Shown one piece after another: positions 1 through 7,653 of a stretch of 19,822 nt of DNA. Positions within the stretch are counted from its first letter, which is position 1. Every line of letters begins with the position of its first letter. The stretch is from CAZOIA01 sp964579675. Its GTDB lineage: Bacteria > Planctomycetota > Phycisphaerae > UBA1845 > PWPN01. A model generated the notes under the pieces. The model was not told where the DNA came from. It did no database searches and saw nothing but the letters and a program-made list of their open reading frames with translations. The stretch is taken from NCBI GenBank assembly GCA_964579675.1, contig CAZOIA010000103.1, forward strand, positions 1 through 19,822. The letters are read 5' to 3'. The position numbers and the translations under genes were made by a program.

Positions 1-135
1 CCGCAGATGCTCCCCTCCCTGACGGTCGGGGTTCGGAAAAGCGCGGCGCCGCCCCGCTGCCCGCCCGAAGGTCCCTGCCGGAGCTGTCATGCGCCCGCCC
101 GGCCTTGCTGATTGCCGGAAACTGCGACGCGATAG

Positions 136-164
136 CTGGCAACCGGTCCTCCTTGCGTTATGAT
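136..164 (+). promoter_or_regulatory. candidate sigma70-type promoter for the SDR gene
   Basis: A TATGAT hexamer at 159-164 (5/6 to the -10 consensus) lies 17 bp after CTGGCA at 136-141 (4/6 to the -35 consensus). Transcription would start near 171 and leave a leader of only about 14 nt before the ATG at 185, just enough to hold the GAGG at 173-176. The rest of 1-135 shows no gene. The match is by eye, so the call is weak. Confidence 0.25.
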
Positions 165-184
165 ACTGGCCCGAGGTATGGACC

Positions 185-1006
185 ATGAGCAGGAGTCTCT
201 TCGATCTGAGCGGCAGGACGGCTGCGATCACCGGCGGCGGGGGCGTGCTGTGCGGCGGGATAGCCCGGCATCTGGGTGCCTGTGGTGTGAACGTGGCGGT
301 CCTGGACCTCAAGGCAGAGGCGGCCGAGGAGGTCGCGAAGTCCATCACCGGGGCCGGGGGAAAGGCGATTGCGGTGGCCGCCGACGTCCTCGAACGCGAC
401 AGCCTCCAGGACGCCCTCGAAAAGTGCCTCCAGGCCTTCGGGCAGGTGGACATCCTGATTAACGGCGCGGGCGGCAATCACCCCTCAGCCACGACCTCGC
501 CCCACCAGGAGTTCTTCGACCTGCCCATCGAGGCCTTCCGGAAGGTGATGGACCTGAACATCATCGGCACCATCCTGCCGTCGATGGTCTTCGCCCGGGC
601 GATGGCCGACCGCGGGCAGGGCGTCATCCTCAACGTCGCAAGCATGAATGCGTTCAAGCCGCTGACGAGGATACCGGCGTACTCTGCCGCCAAGAGCGGG
701 GTCAAGAACTTCACCGAGTGGCTGGCGGTGCACATGGCTCGCGAGTATTCGCCGAGGATCCGCGTCAACGCGATCGCCCCGGGGTTCTTCCTGACGCACC
801 AGAATCGCTTCCTGCTGACCGACAAGGACAGCGGCGACCTGACGCCCCGAGGCGAGTCGATCATCGCCCATACTCCGATGAACCGGTTCGGGAGTGCTGA
901 AGACCTCTACGGTACCGTGACCTGGCTGCTGTCGCCCGCGTCGGAGTTCATCACCGGCGTCACGGTCCCGGTGGACGGCGGATACAGCGCCTTCGGCGGG
1001 GTTTAA
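185..1006 (+). CDS. SDR-family oxidoreductase, D-mannonate/fructuronate reductase-like
   Basis: This is a 273-residue classical short-chain dehydrogenase, a cytoplasmic NAD(P)-dependent alcohol/ketone oxidoreductase. The glycine-rich nucleotide motif TGGGGVLCGG is at residues 16-25, and an acidic residue (D41) at the end of the second strand favours NAD(H). The NGAGG motif is near 93-97. The catalytic residues are S153, Y166 and K170 (YSAAK), and the PVDGGY tail is at 262-267. The sequence around NHPSAT, and the long APGFF..HQNR..L stretch after the active site, resemble SDR-type D-mannonate oxidoreductases of hexuronate catabolism; that substrate call comes from memory of the family. No uxuA or uxaC neighbour lies in the window to support it. 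The ATG was chosen because GAGG stands 8 nt upstream and the Rossmann fold begins normally. No co-transcribed partner is obvious; the next gene starts 144 bp downstream. Confidence 0.82.
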   Translation: MSRSLFDLSGRTAAITGGGGVLCGGIARHLGACGVNVAVLDLKAEAAEEVAKSITGAGGKAIAVAADVLERDSLQDALEKCLQAFGQVDILINGAGGNHPSATTSPHQEFFDLPIEAFRKVMDLNIIGTILPSMVFARAMADRGQGVILNVASMNAFKPLTRIPAYSAAKSGVKNFTEWLAVHMAREYSPRIRVNAIAPGFFLTHQNRFLLTDKDSGDLTPRGESIIAHTPMNRFGSAEDLYGTVTWLLSPASEFITGVTVPVDGGYSAFGGV

Positions 1007-1056
1007 CCGCAAGCAATGGAACCACGGATACACACCAACACGAGAAGGAGAAGCAA

Positions 1057-1071
1057 CCGCCGGCCGGGCGG
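1057..1071 (+). repeat. short GC hairpin after the SDR gene
   Basis: CCGCC and GGCGG form a 5-bp stem around a 5-nt loop, 51 bp past the SDR stop. No T-run follows, so it is at best a weak transcription stop. Confidence 0.2.
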
Positions 1072-1117
1072 TATGACTTCTCACTTCCAACTGCTGCAGC
1101 CGTCTCTGCCCGTCGTT

Positions 1118-1130
1118 TCACCATTGGTGA
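1118..1130 (+). repeat. inverted repeat just upstream of the polyferredoxin gene
   Basis: TCACC-ATT-GGTGA is a perfect 5-bp inverted repeat ending 20 bp before the ATG at 1151. It could be a small operator or chance. No Shine-Dalgarno sequence is visible between it and the start codon. Confidence 0.2.
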
Positions 1131-1150
1131 CGCTGATCGAGTAGCTCGCC

Positions 1151-3052
1151 ATGCGAATCACGACCGTTAGAATCATCGTTCAGATCGTCGTCATGGCATT
1201 GTTCCTGACGTTCGTATGCGTGACGACGATGGCCCATCTCGACGCGATGCCCGCGCTGAAGTTCTGGGTGAGCAAGTTCCTCGATGCCGACCCGCTGGTG
1301 GCCGTTGCAACCAGCATCGCCACCCACACGCTGTACAAGGGCTTGACGTGGTCGCTGGTATTGCTGATCCCGACGCTTCTTCTGGGGCGGTTCTTCTGCG
1401 GATGGATCTGCCCCTTCGGCGCCCTGCACCACTTCGTCGGGTGGGTGTTTAATACTCGGAACAAGGCGCAGAGGATCAAGTCGAACCGCTACCGTCCGCT
1501 CTACCAGGGCAAGTACTACATTCTGATCGTGATGATCGTGGCGGCGGTTTTCGGGAGTCTGCAGATCGGGCTCCTCGATCCGATCTGCCTGCTTCACCGG
1601 TCGCTGACCGCCTCGCTCCTGCCGGCGCTCAAGATGCCCATGGCAGCCAGCGAAAGCCTGGCCCAGTACGTGGGTGAGCAGAAGATGCACCAGTTGGGCT
1701 GGGTGATCGGATTCCTCATCGTGTTGCTGGTAAGCATGAACCTGGTGATCCCCCGGTTCTTCTGCCGCGCGCTGTGCCCGCTGGGGGCCGTTCTGGGCAT
1801 CCTGAGCCGATTCTCGCTCTGGCGAATCGAGCGCGATCCCGATCGCTGCACGGACTGCGGCCTGTGTGTGCAGAGCTGCGAGGGGGCGTGTGATCCCGAC
1901 GGCCGGCTTCGCAAGAGCGAGTGCTTTGCGTGCTTCAACTGCATCGAGGATTGTCCGCACGGTGCGCTGCGATTCGCCTTCCTGCCGAAGCGCGAGAGTG
2001 AGGTGGCATGGCCCGACGTCCCCGGGCGCAGGGCGATCTTCGCCGCGGTTCTCGGGGTGCTGTTCTATCCGTTCGCTCGCCTTTCGGGTAGGGCGACGAA
2101 GGACTTCTCGACCAAGGTGGTCCGGCCCCCGGGGGCCGTCGAGGAGCAGGAGTTCCTGGAGCGCTGCATCAAGTGTGGCCAGTGCATCCGGGTCTGCCCC
2201 ACCAACGTCCTCCAGCCGGCCATGTTCGAGGCGGGGCTGGAGGGCATCTGGACGCCGGTCATGAACTTCCGCATGGGCCCCTGCCAGCTCAATTGCACCG
2301 CCTGCGGGCACGTTTGTCCGACGGGCGCGATCCAGCGGCTTGGGGTTGACAGGAAGCTCGGGCTTGGCTCGTACGCACAGGAGGGGCCGGTGAGCCTGGG
2401 CACGGCCCATTACGATCTCGGCCGGTGCCTGCCCTGGGCCAAGAACCTCCCCTGCGTGGTGTGCGAAGAGGTGTGCCCCACCTCGCCCAAGGCGATCCAT
2501 TGCGAATACCGGCAGATGCTGGTCCGTGACGGGAAGAAGCAGGTACTGTCGTCTTCGCCGACGACGGTGAGACTGGCAGACTACCCCCCGCCCGGCCAGC
2601 CATTCGGGCGACCCTGCTCACTGCGGCCCGACGAGTTCCGGGGCGATCAGACGACCTCGTACCACGTGCAGATCGTTCACCGTGACGGAACGAACGAGAC
2701 GCATCGAATCATCGGCAACTCCCGCGACACCTTGATGATTGCCGAGATCGACCCGGCCGGCGGCGAGGTCGTGCAGGGCACGAAGTTCGCGCAGGTTCCC
2801 GCCCGGGGGGCGGTGGCGGCGATCCACCTGGAGTTGAAGGTGCCTAAGATCGACACCGAGCTGTGCATCGGCTGCGGGTTGTGCGAGTTCCATTGCCCGG
2901 TGGTGGGTGATCGGCGGGCGGTGTATGTGACGCCTGAGGGGGAGACCCGGTCACAAGACTATCCGCAGAAGGACCGGAACCGCTCACTTCGACTCATGAA
3001 GAGCGCGGATGGCAGAGGGCACAGCGTCAATCCGAGGAAGCTGCTTTCCTGA
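1151..3052 (+). CDS. membrane polyferredoxin, NapH/NapG-like fusion (4Fe-4S binding)
   Basis: This 633-residue membrane Fe-S protein probably passes electrons between the quinone pool and an exported or cytoplasmic oxidoreductase. The N-terminal half is NapH/NosR-like. It has hydrophobic segments near 5-25, 65-82, 122-142 and 183-200, and two CxxxCP motifs (C83/C87 and C205/C209). Ferredoxin-type cysteine sets follow at 233-243 and 258-268. A hydrophobic stretch after an RR pair (about 293-310) separates these from a NapG-like half. That half has cysteine sets at 339-349, 378-389, 435-442 (irregular) and 572-582, so six cluster signatures in all. NapG and NapH are normally separate proteins. 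The start is the first ATG before the first membrane segment; no Shine-Dalgarno sequence is seen. The aldo/keto reductase begins 14 bp after the stop, so the two are probably co-transcribed. The electron donor and acceptor are unknown. Confidence 0.85.
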   Translation: MRITTVRIIVQIVVMALFLTFVCVTTMAHLDAMPALKFWVSKFLDADPLVAVATSIATHTLYKGLTWSLVLLIPTLLLGRFFCGWICPFGALHHFVGWVFNTRNKAQRIKSNRYRPLYQGKYYILIVMIVAAVFGSLQIGLLDPICLLHRSLTASLLPALKMPMAASESLAQYVGEQKMHQLGWVIGFLIVLLVSMNLVIPRFFCRALCPLGAVLGILSRFSLWRIERDPDRCTDCGLCVQSCEGACDPDGRLRKSECFACFNCIEDCPHGALRFAFLPKRESEVAWPDVPGRRAIFAAVLGVLFYPFARLSGRATKDFSTKVVRPPGAVEEQEFLERCIKCGQCIRVCPTNVLQPAMFEAGLEGIWTPVMNFRMGPCQLNCTACGHVCPTGAIQRLGVDRKLGLGSYAQEGPVSLGTAHYDLGRCLPWAKNLPCVVCEEVCPTSPKAIHCEYRQMLVRDGKKQVLSSSPTTVRLADYPPPGQPFGRPCSLRPDEFRGDQTTSYHVQIVHRDGTNETHRIIGNSRDTLMIAEIDPAGGEVVQGTKFAQVPARGAVAAIHLELKVPKIDTELCIGCGLCEFHCPVVGDRRAVYVTPEGETRSQDYPQKDRNRSLRLMKSADGRGHSVNPRKLLS

Positions 3053-3066
3053 CAAGCCTGGTACTG

Positions 3067-4434
3067 ATGACGAACGAGAATACCAGTCCGGCCGGAGATG
3101 GACGACTCGTCTCGCGACGAGCCTTGCTCCAATCGTGCGTGGTGGCCGCGTCGGCCCCGGTGCCGCCGGCGGCGGGCATTGCCCGTGCCGCCGGGCCGGC
3201 GTCTCAACCGGTCACCGCGAAGCCGCAAGCGGCGGGAGCCGGCTCACAAGCGGCGGGAGCCGATTCACAACCAGCAGGAGCCGATTCACAACCGGCGGGA
3301 GCCGATTCACAACCGGCGGGAGCCGGCGCGCAAAGCAATCCTATCCCGATGCACCCGCTGGGCAAGACGGGCGTCAAGGTGACCCGGCTCGTCATGGGCG
3401 CGAGCTTCCCCGCCTACGGCCCGCGGCTGCTCCGTTTTGCGTATGCCAACGGGATTCGGTGCTTCGACAACTCACAGCGGTATATGCGGGGAAAGGCCGA
3501 GGCCATGCTCGGTGAGTGGCTGAACCGGCTGCCTCGGCCTGAAGAGGTGTTCATCATCAGCAAGGCCAAGTTTTTCAACCCGGGCAAGTTCTACGATTGG
3601 GTGATCAGTGCCCTGGACAGGATGAAGCGCGATACTATCGATCTGTTCATGGTGCACGGTGTCGAAGATCCGGGTATCCCGCTCGATCGCAAGGGTGAGT
3701 GGCGCCGGCTCAAGGATCGACTGATCCGCGAGAAGAAGGTCCGGTTCATGGGCTTCAGTTGCCACGCCGAGATGCCGGCGCGGATCGCGTGCCTGGCCAA
3801 TGCCGCCAGGGGCGGCTGGGTGGATGCCGTCATGGTCGCGTGCGATCCCGGGCTGATCCGCGCCAACCGCGAGTTCAACCAGGCGGTAGACGTGTGCGCC
3901 GAGGCCGGCGTGGGACTGATGGCCATGAAGACCGGGCGCGGCCTGGGAAAAGCGGCCAATCAGCCGGCCCGTGCCCTCGAGCTGTTCAGGCAGCTCGGCA
4001 TGTCGCCCCACCAGGCAATGCAGGCGGGCATCTGGAGTGACGGGCGGTTTGCCGCGGTCTGTACCGAGATGCCCAGTCGGAGGATTATCGAGGAGAATTG
4101 TGCCGGCGCCCGCCGCTTCAACAGGCCGTTCGATGCCGAGCAATGGAAACTGCTCGATCACGGGATCAGACAACTCTCGCGGGCCACGTGCCCGGGCTGC
4201 GACGGCGCGTGCCGGCGGGCGGCGGGCACCCGCACCGACTTCTGCTCGATCGCACGGTATCTGGACTACTACGAGCACGACGGCAAACGCCAGGAGGCCC
4301 GGGATCTCTACGCGAGTCTGCCATCTGAGCATCGCGACTGGCACGGCGCGGATCTCCAGGCGGCATCACAGGCATGTTCAGCGCGGCTTGATTTTGAGGC
4401 GATACTCGCCAAGGCAACGCGACTCCTGGGGTAA
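3067..4434 (+). CDS. Tat-exported aldo/keto reductase with C-terminal cysteine cluster
   Basis: This is a 455-residue aldo/keto reductase superfamily protein. Residues 12-42 look like a twin-arginine signal (SRRALLQ followed by a hydrophobic Ala-rich stretch). A low-complexity linker of Gln-Pro-Ala-Gly-Ala-Asp-Ser repeats runs from about 54 to 88, and the AKR barrel starts at about 95. The likely catalytic tetrad is D134, Y139, K166 (or K168) and H197. The C-terminal region has C375, C378, C382 and C393, spaced like the Fe-S-binding tails of some bacterial AKRs, though atypically. The pairing with the upstream polyferredoxin (14 bp away) suggests that electrons are delivered through that protein. 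An exported AKR is odd because free NAD(P)H is absent outside the cytoplasm; a bound cofactor or Fe-S-linked chemistry would be needed. The substrate is unknown. No clear Shine-Dalgarno sequence precedes the ATG. Confidence 0.83.
   Translation: MTNENTSPAGDGRLVSRRALLQSCVVAASAPVPPAAGIARAAGPASQPVTAKPQAAGAGSQAAGADSQPAGADSQPAGADSQPAGAGAQSNPIPMHPLGKTGVKVTRLVMGASFPAYGPRLLRFAYANGIRCFDNSQRYMRGKAEAMLGEWLNRLPRPEEVFIISKAKFFNPGKFYDWVISALDRMKRDTIDLFMVHGVEDPGIPLDRKGEWRRLKDRLIREKKVRFMGFSCHAEMPARIACLANAARGGWVDAVMVACDPGLIRANREFNQAVDVCAEAGVGLMAMKTGRGLGKAANQPARALELFRQLGMSPHQAMQAGIWSDGRFAAVCTEMPSRRIIEENCAGARRFNRPFDAEQWKLLDHGIRQLSRATCPGCDGACRRAAGTRTDFCSIARYLDYYEHDGKRQEARDLYASLPSEHRDWHGADLQAASQACSARLDFEAILAKATRLLG
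3226..3330 (+). repeat. five-copy 21-bp tandem repeat inside the AKR gene
   Basis: Five consecutive 21-bp units start at 3226, 3247, 3268, 3289 and 3310. Each encodes a seven-residue unit of the form Q(A/P)AGA(D/G)(S/A). Units 3 and 4 differ from each other only at two positions, which points to recent slippage or unequal exchange. The unit length is a multiple of three, so copy-number change would lengthen or shorten the linker between the Tat signal and the enzyme without breaking the frame. Confidence 0.93.
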
Positions 4435-4735
4435 GACTTCCTATTCTCCCACTCAAAAGCGATGGACCCCTGGTGAGTCTGCCGATGGGGAGAGTGGGCA
4501 TGCTCCTCGGGGGTGCAAGGCCTCCTTCCTCTGTCTACGGGGGAAGGTCGCAATAAATGATCGATGTTTGCGGGACTTTCCGGCGGGACCGGGTGGCGCT
4601 GCAGTAGGACCCTCGCCTCGGTCAGCCTGAGCCCTGTAGACGCCAAGGGACCCAGCCTCGCCCCGCCGTGCCGACGGGCGCAGGCGTCGCACGGAGCGAA
4701 GGGACGTCGCAGCAGGCACAGAGCAGAGGCAGTAA
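4435..4735. other. 301-bp gap with a hairpin, no gene seen
   Basis: No convincing coding frame is present. An 8-bp stem (one G-T pair) with an 8-nt loop spans 4524-4547 (CCTTCC pairing with GGAAGG). A separate 7-bp inverted pair, CCCACTC at 4448-4454 and GAGTGGG at 4492-4498, flanks a 37-nt loop. Neither is followed by a T-run, so neither is a standard intrinsic terminator. An AGAGG element at the right end serves as ribosome binding site for the gene at 4736. Confidence 0.4.
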
Positions 4736-6508
4736 ATGCGAACCATAGCCCACGTAACGCACGAAGCAGTCGAGAAGGTCGGGGGTATCGGGGCGGTTCT
4801 TGAGGGCTTGCTCACATGTGACGCGTACCGCAATCGCGAGCACCGGACGATCCTGATCGGGCCGATGTTTGCGACCCGGGGCGGAGCGGAGGCCCGGCTC
4901 GGATCGGCGGGCGAGGTGCTCTACAGCAGTGTTGACGGCGTCACCCGCCACCCGGTGAGTGCGGCCCTGGATCACGTCCGCCGCGACTTCCACGTCGGAA
5001 TCGCCTACGGGCACCGGACCTTCAGCAACCCACACACGGGCATGTGCGTATCGCCCGAGATCGTCCTGATCGACGTGTCGCGCATGGACCTCGGCAAGAC
5101 CAATGCTTTCAAGCGGAGACTGTGGGAAGCGTACGGGCTTGAGTCCTCGCGCTACGAGCATTCGTGGGAATACGACCTCTACGTCAAGCTGGCCGAGCCG
5201 GCCCTGGCGGTGTTGCGGGCATTGGGGGCCACGGACCATGACGAGAAGTGCGTGATCCTCGCCCACGAGTTCATGGGACTACCCACCGCCTTGGCAGCCC
5301 GGCTCGATCCGAGCGGTGCATTCCGAACGGTCTTCTATGCCCACGAGGTCTCGGCGATGCGGAGAATCGTGGAGGACCGTCCCGGGCACGACGTGAGTTT
5401 CTACAATGCGCTGTCGTCGGCGATAGGCTGCGGGCGATACGTGGACGACGTGTTCGGCCCCCAGGATGGCTACTACCGGCATGCGCTGGTGAAAGCCGCC
5501 CGGCACTGCGACCGGATCTTCGCCGTCGGCGACTACGTGGTCAAGGAACTCCGTTTCATCGGCCCCGAGTTCGCCGACGCTCAAGTCGACACCACCTACA
5601 ACGGAGTACCCGCCGAGCACACTACACTCGCCCAGAAACGCGACAGCCAGCGCCGCTTGCGCGACTACGCCGAGACCTTGTTGGGCGATCGCCCCGATTA
5701 CCTCTTCACCCACGTCACTCGGACCGCTCCCAGCAAGGGCTTGTGGCGGGACCTCCGCGTCCTCGAGCACGTGGAGGCTGAGTTCCGCCGGAGCGGCAAA
5801 TCGGCAGTGTTGTTCCTGCTGTCCACCGAAGTTTCCCCGCGCCGGTCTGAGGACGTGCGAGATATGGAGCGGCAGTGGCACTGGCCGGTCGCCCACCGCG
5901 AGGGCGGCTCCGATCTCTCCGCCGGCGAGGCGATCGTCTATCAGGGCATTCAGGAGTTCAACGCCCGCAGCCGCCGGGTCAAGATCGTCTATGTGAACCA
6001 GTTCGGCTGGGAGCGGGACCTTTGCGGCAATCGGATGTCCCCGGACATGGAACTTATGGACATCCGCCGAGGCAGTGACGTCGAGTTCGGGCAAAGCATC
6101 TATGAACCCTTTGGCATCTCGCAACTGGAGCCTCTCACCTTCGGCGGGATTTGCCTGATGTCGCAGGTATGCGGCTGCACGGGGCTCGTGGAGGCGGCAA
6201 TGGACGGGAAGACCTTTCCCAACGTCATCATCGCCGACTACTGCGACCTCGGTCCCGGACCCTGGGATGAGCAGGCCCTGCTGGCCATGGACTGTGACCA
6301 GCGCGAACGCCATGAGCAGCATGTGGCCGGGCAGGCGGCGCGCCGGCTGCTCGAGGTACTGCCGACGGATGACGCATCGGCCGACGCCCTGTTGGACAGC
6401 GGCTACCAGCTCGCCCGAGAAATGAGTTGGGAAGTCGTCGCCAGCCGGCACATATTGCCGGCGATTGATGCCATCTGCCGTAAGCCCGGCCAGATCCGCG
6501 CGGCTTGA
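4736..6508 (+). CDS. GT-B glycosyltransferase, glycogen/starch synthase-like
   Basis: This is a 590-residue cytoplasmic glycosyltransferase with a GT-B layout. The N-terminal motif KVGGIGAVLEGL (14-25) corresponds to the K-x-G-G nucleotide-sugar loop of glycogen synthases. LAHEFMGLPTAL (175-186) is the conserved His-Glu acceptor-side segment, YNGVP (288-292) starts the hinge, and TRTAPSKGLWRD (328-339) is the phosphate-binding region of the second domain. EPFGISQLEPL (457-467) gives the E-x7-E pair (E457, E465) of retaining GT-B enzymes. The family is known to extend alpha-glucans from ADP- or UDP-glucose, but the overall sequence is divergent and longer than GlgA (about 480 residues). Donor and product are therefore not assigned. 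AGAGG precedes the ATG by 8-9 nt. No other glycogen gene is in the window. A repeat-rich gap of 167 bp separates it from the next gene. Confidence 0.78.
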   Translation: MRTIAHVTHEAVEKVGGIGAVLEGLLTCDAYRNREHRTILIGPMFATRGGAEARLGSAGEVLYSSVDGVTRHPVSAALDHVRRDFHVGIAYGHRTFSNPHTGMCVSPEIVLIDVSRMDLGKTNAFKRRLWEAYGLESSRYEHSWEYDLYVKLAEPALAVLRALGATDHDEKCVILAHEFMGLPTALAARLDPSGAFRTVFYAHEVSAMRRIVEDRPGHDVSFYNALSSAIGCGRYVDDVFGPQDGYYRHALVKAARHCDRIFAVGDYVVKELRFIGPEFADAQVDTTYNGVPAEHTTLAQKRDSQRRLRDYAETLLGDRPDYLFTHVTRTAPSKGLWRDLRVLEHVEAEFRRSGKSAVLFLLSTEVSPRRSEDVRDMERQWHWPVAHREGGSDLSAGEAIVYQGIQEFNARSRRVKIVYVNQFGWERDLCGNRMSPDMELMDIRRGSDVEFGQSIYEPFGISQLEPLTFGGICLMSQVCGCTGLVEAAMDGKTFPNVIIADYCDLGPGPWDEQALLAMDCDQRERHEQHVAGQAARRLLEVLPTDDASADALLDSGYQLAREMSWEVVASRHILPAIDAICRKPGQIRAA

Positions 6509-6510
6509 GT

Positions 6511-6670
6511 AGCTGTCAGCTACAAGCCATCAGCTATGAGCCATCAGCTATCAGCGATCCGCTATCGCTTGTCGGCTATCAGCCATCAGCCAAATATGGT
6601 AGGCTGAAGCCCGATGCTGATAGTCTCTGATAGCTAACAACTGACAACTGATCGCTGATAGCTGATAGCT
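6511..6670. repeat. intergenic patch of degenerate TATCAGC-type repeats with inverted arms
   Basis: Nearly the whole gap between the glycosyltransferase and the ketopantoate reductase gene consists of variants of AGCTATCAGC and its complement GCTGATAGCT. The left half carries mainly the CAGCTA/TATCAGC orientation, the right half mainly CTGATAGC. Arms at 6540-6559 and 6650-6669 are complementary over 20 bp with one mismatch, so a long hairpin or cruciform is possible. The patch is AT-richer than the flanking genes. It ends 6 bp before the next ATG, leaving that gene without a Shine-Dalgarno sequence. Confidence 0.85.
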
Positions 6671-6675
6671 CAAGA

Positions 6676-7593
6676 ATGAAAATCGCGGTCATTGGTGCAG
6701 GTGCGGTCGGTTCGTTCTACGGGGCCCGGCTCGCCCGCTCTGGGCACGACGTTCGCTTGCTCATGCGCCGCGATCTGGAGGCCGTCCGCCGCAACGGACT
6801 CACGATCAAGAGCTGCGACGGCGATTTCCATCTCCAAGCGGCCGCATTCGGCGATCCGGCTGACATCGGGGTGGTCGATCTGGTCATCTGTGCACTCAAG
6901 GCAACGGCCATTGATGTCGCTCAGCAGTTGGTCCGCCCCTGTGTCGGACCTCACACGCGCATCATCGTTCTGATCAACGGGCTTGGCATTGAAGAGCGGT
7001 TCGGACAATGGTTCGACCCCGAGCGTATCCTGGGCGGCCTGGCGTTCGTCTGCATCAACCGTGGCAAACCCGGCGTCGTTCACCACATGGCCTATGGCCG
7101 CATCGCCTTCGGACACCTTCTCGACGATCAGGAAGAAGCCTCGAAGATGGCTGCCCTGTTCGCTCGAGCCGGTTTCGAGACCCACGTCCGGCCCTCGCTC
7201 CGTCAAGCGCGATGGGAGAAACTGATGTGGAACATCCCCTTCAGCACCCTGGCCATCACCGCCGGCGGCGTGACCACCGATAGAATTCTCGCCGATCCGG
7301 GACTCACCCGACTCGCCCGCGCGCTCATCGTCGAGACCGGCAGCGCCGGCAACGCCGACGGCTGCTCTATCGAAATCGGCGCCATGGTTGAGAAAATGAT
7401 GGCCAACACCGGCACGATGGGCGCGTATCGGCCCTCGATGCTGCTCGATTACGAGAACAAGCTCCCGCTGGAAGTCGAAGCGATCCTCGGCGAGCCGGTC
7501 CGACGCGCCGCCGCCCTCAACGTGTCCGTCCCCACCATCGAAGCCCAGTATCGACTCACTGCATTCCTCGACCGACTCAACCGAGGCGGGTAA
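6676..7593 (+). CDS. 2-dehydropantoate 2-reductase (ketopantoate reductase) family protein
   Basis: This is a 305-residue PanE/ApbA-family protein. The family reduces ketopantoate to pantoate with NADPH in pantothenate and CoA synthesis, in the cytoplasm. The dinucleotide motif GAGAVGSFYGARLA is at 7-20. N101 (in LINGLG) and K182 with N186 (ARWEKLMWN) match the catalytic Asn-Lys-Asn pattern of the family, with the same K-to-N spacing as the E. coli enzyme. E266 in the C-terminal helical domain (YRPSMLLDYENK region) sits where the substrate-binding Glu is expected. The length is typical. Many paralogues of this family act on other 2-oxo acids, and no panB or panC neighbour is present, so I give no symbol. 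The ATG begins the Rossmann strand directly and has no visible Shine-Dalgarno sequence because the repeat patch runs up to it. Confidence 0.87.
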   Translation: MKIAVIGAGAVGSFYGARLARSGHDVRLLMRRDLEAVRRNGLTIKSCDGDFHLQAAAFGDPADIGVVDLVICALKATAIDVAQQLVRPCVGPHTRIIVLINGLGIEERFGQWFDPERILGGLAFVCINRGKPGVVHHMAYGRIAFGHLLDDQEEASKMAALFARAGFETHVRPSLRQARWEKLMWNIPFSTLAITAGGVTTDRILADPGLTRLARALIVETGSAGNADGCSIEIGAMVEKMMANTGTMGAYRPSMLLDYENKLPLEVEAILGEPVRRAAALNVSVPTIEAQYRLTAFLDRLNRGG

Positions 7594-7635
7594 ATCAAGT
7601 CCCGGCCCCAGGGTTTCCTCGTCGAGAAGGAGACT

Positions 7636-7651
7636 CCGTTACCGAAAACGG
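7636..7651. terminator. weak hairpin between convergent genes
   Basis: CCGTT and AACGG form a 5-bp stem with a 6-nt loop (ACCGAA) in the 60-bp gap between the + strand ketopantoate reductase gene and the - strand dockerin-like gene. It is well placed for bidirectional termination but short and without a clear T-run. Confidence 0.25.
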
Positions 7652-7653
7652 CC

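Noticed and set aside
1118..2500. 460-codon open frame on the - strand opposite the polyferredoxin gene
   Set aside because: High GC lowers stop frequency in the opposite frame. The translation is His/Arg/Glu-rich without recognisable domains, while the + strand encodes six Fe-S motifs.
3098..3382. 94-codon + strand frame overlapping the AKR repeat, with its own seven-residue Arg-Arg-Glu-Pro-Ile-His-Asn repeat
   Set aside because: Any 21-bp repeat yields a repeat in all frames. The AKR frame is the one joining a Tat signal to an enzyme.
5279..6451. 390-codon open frame on the - strand opposite the glycosyltransferase gene
   Set aside because: No domain or signal is seen in it; the + frame carries the conserved GT-B motifs. 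It is a compositional shadow.
6511..6670. TATCAGC-type repeats considered as a CRISPR array
   Set aside because: The repeats are ~10 bp, degenerate, directly abutting and in both orientations. There are no regular spacers and no cas genes.
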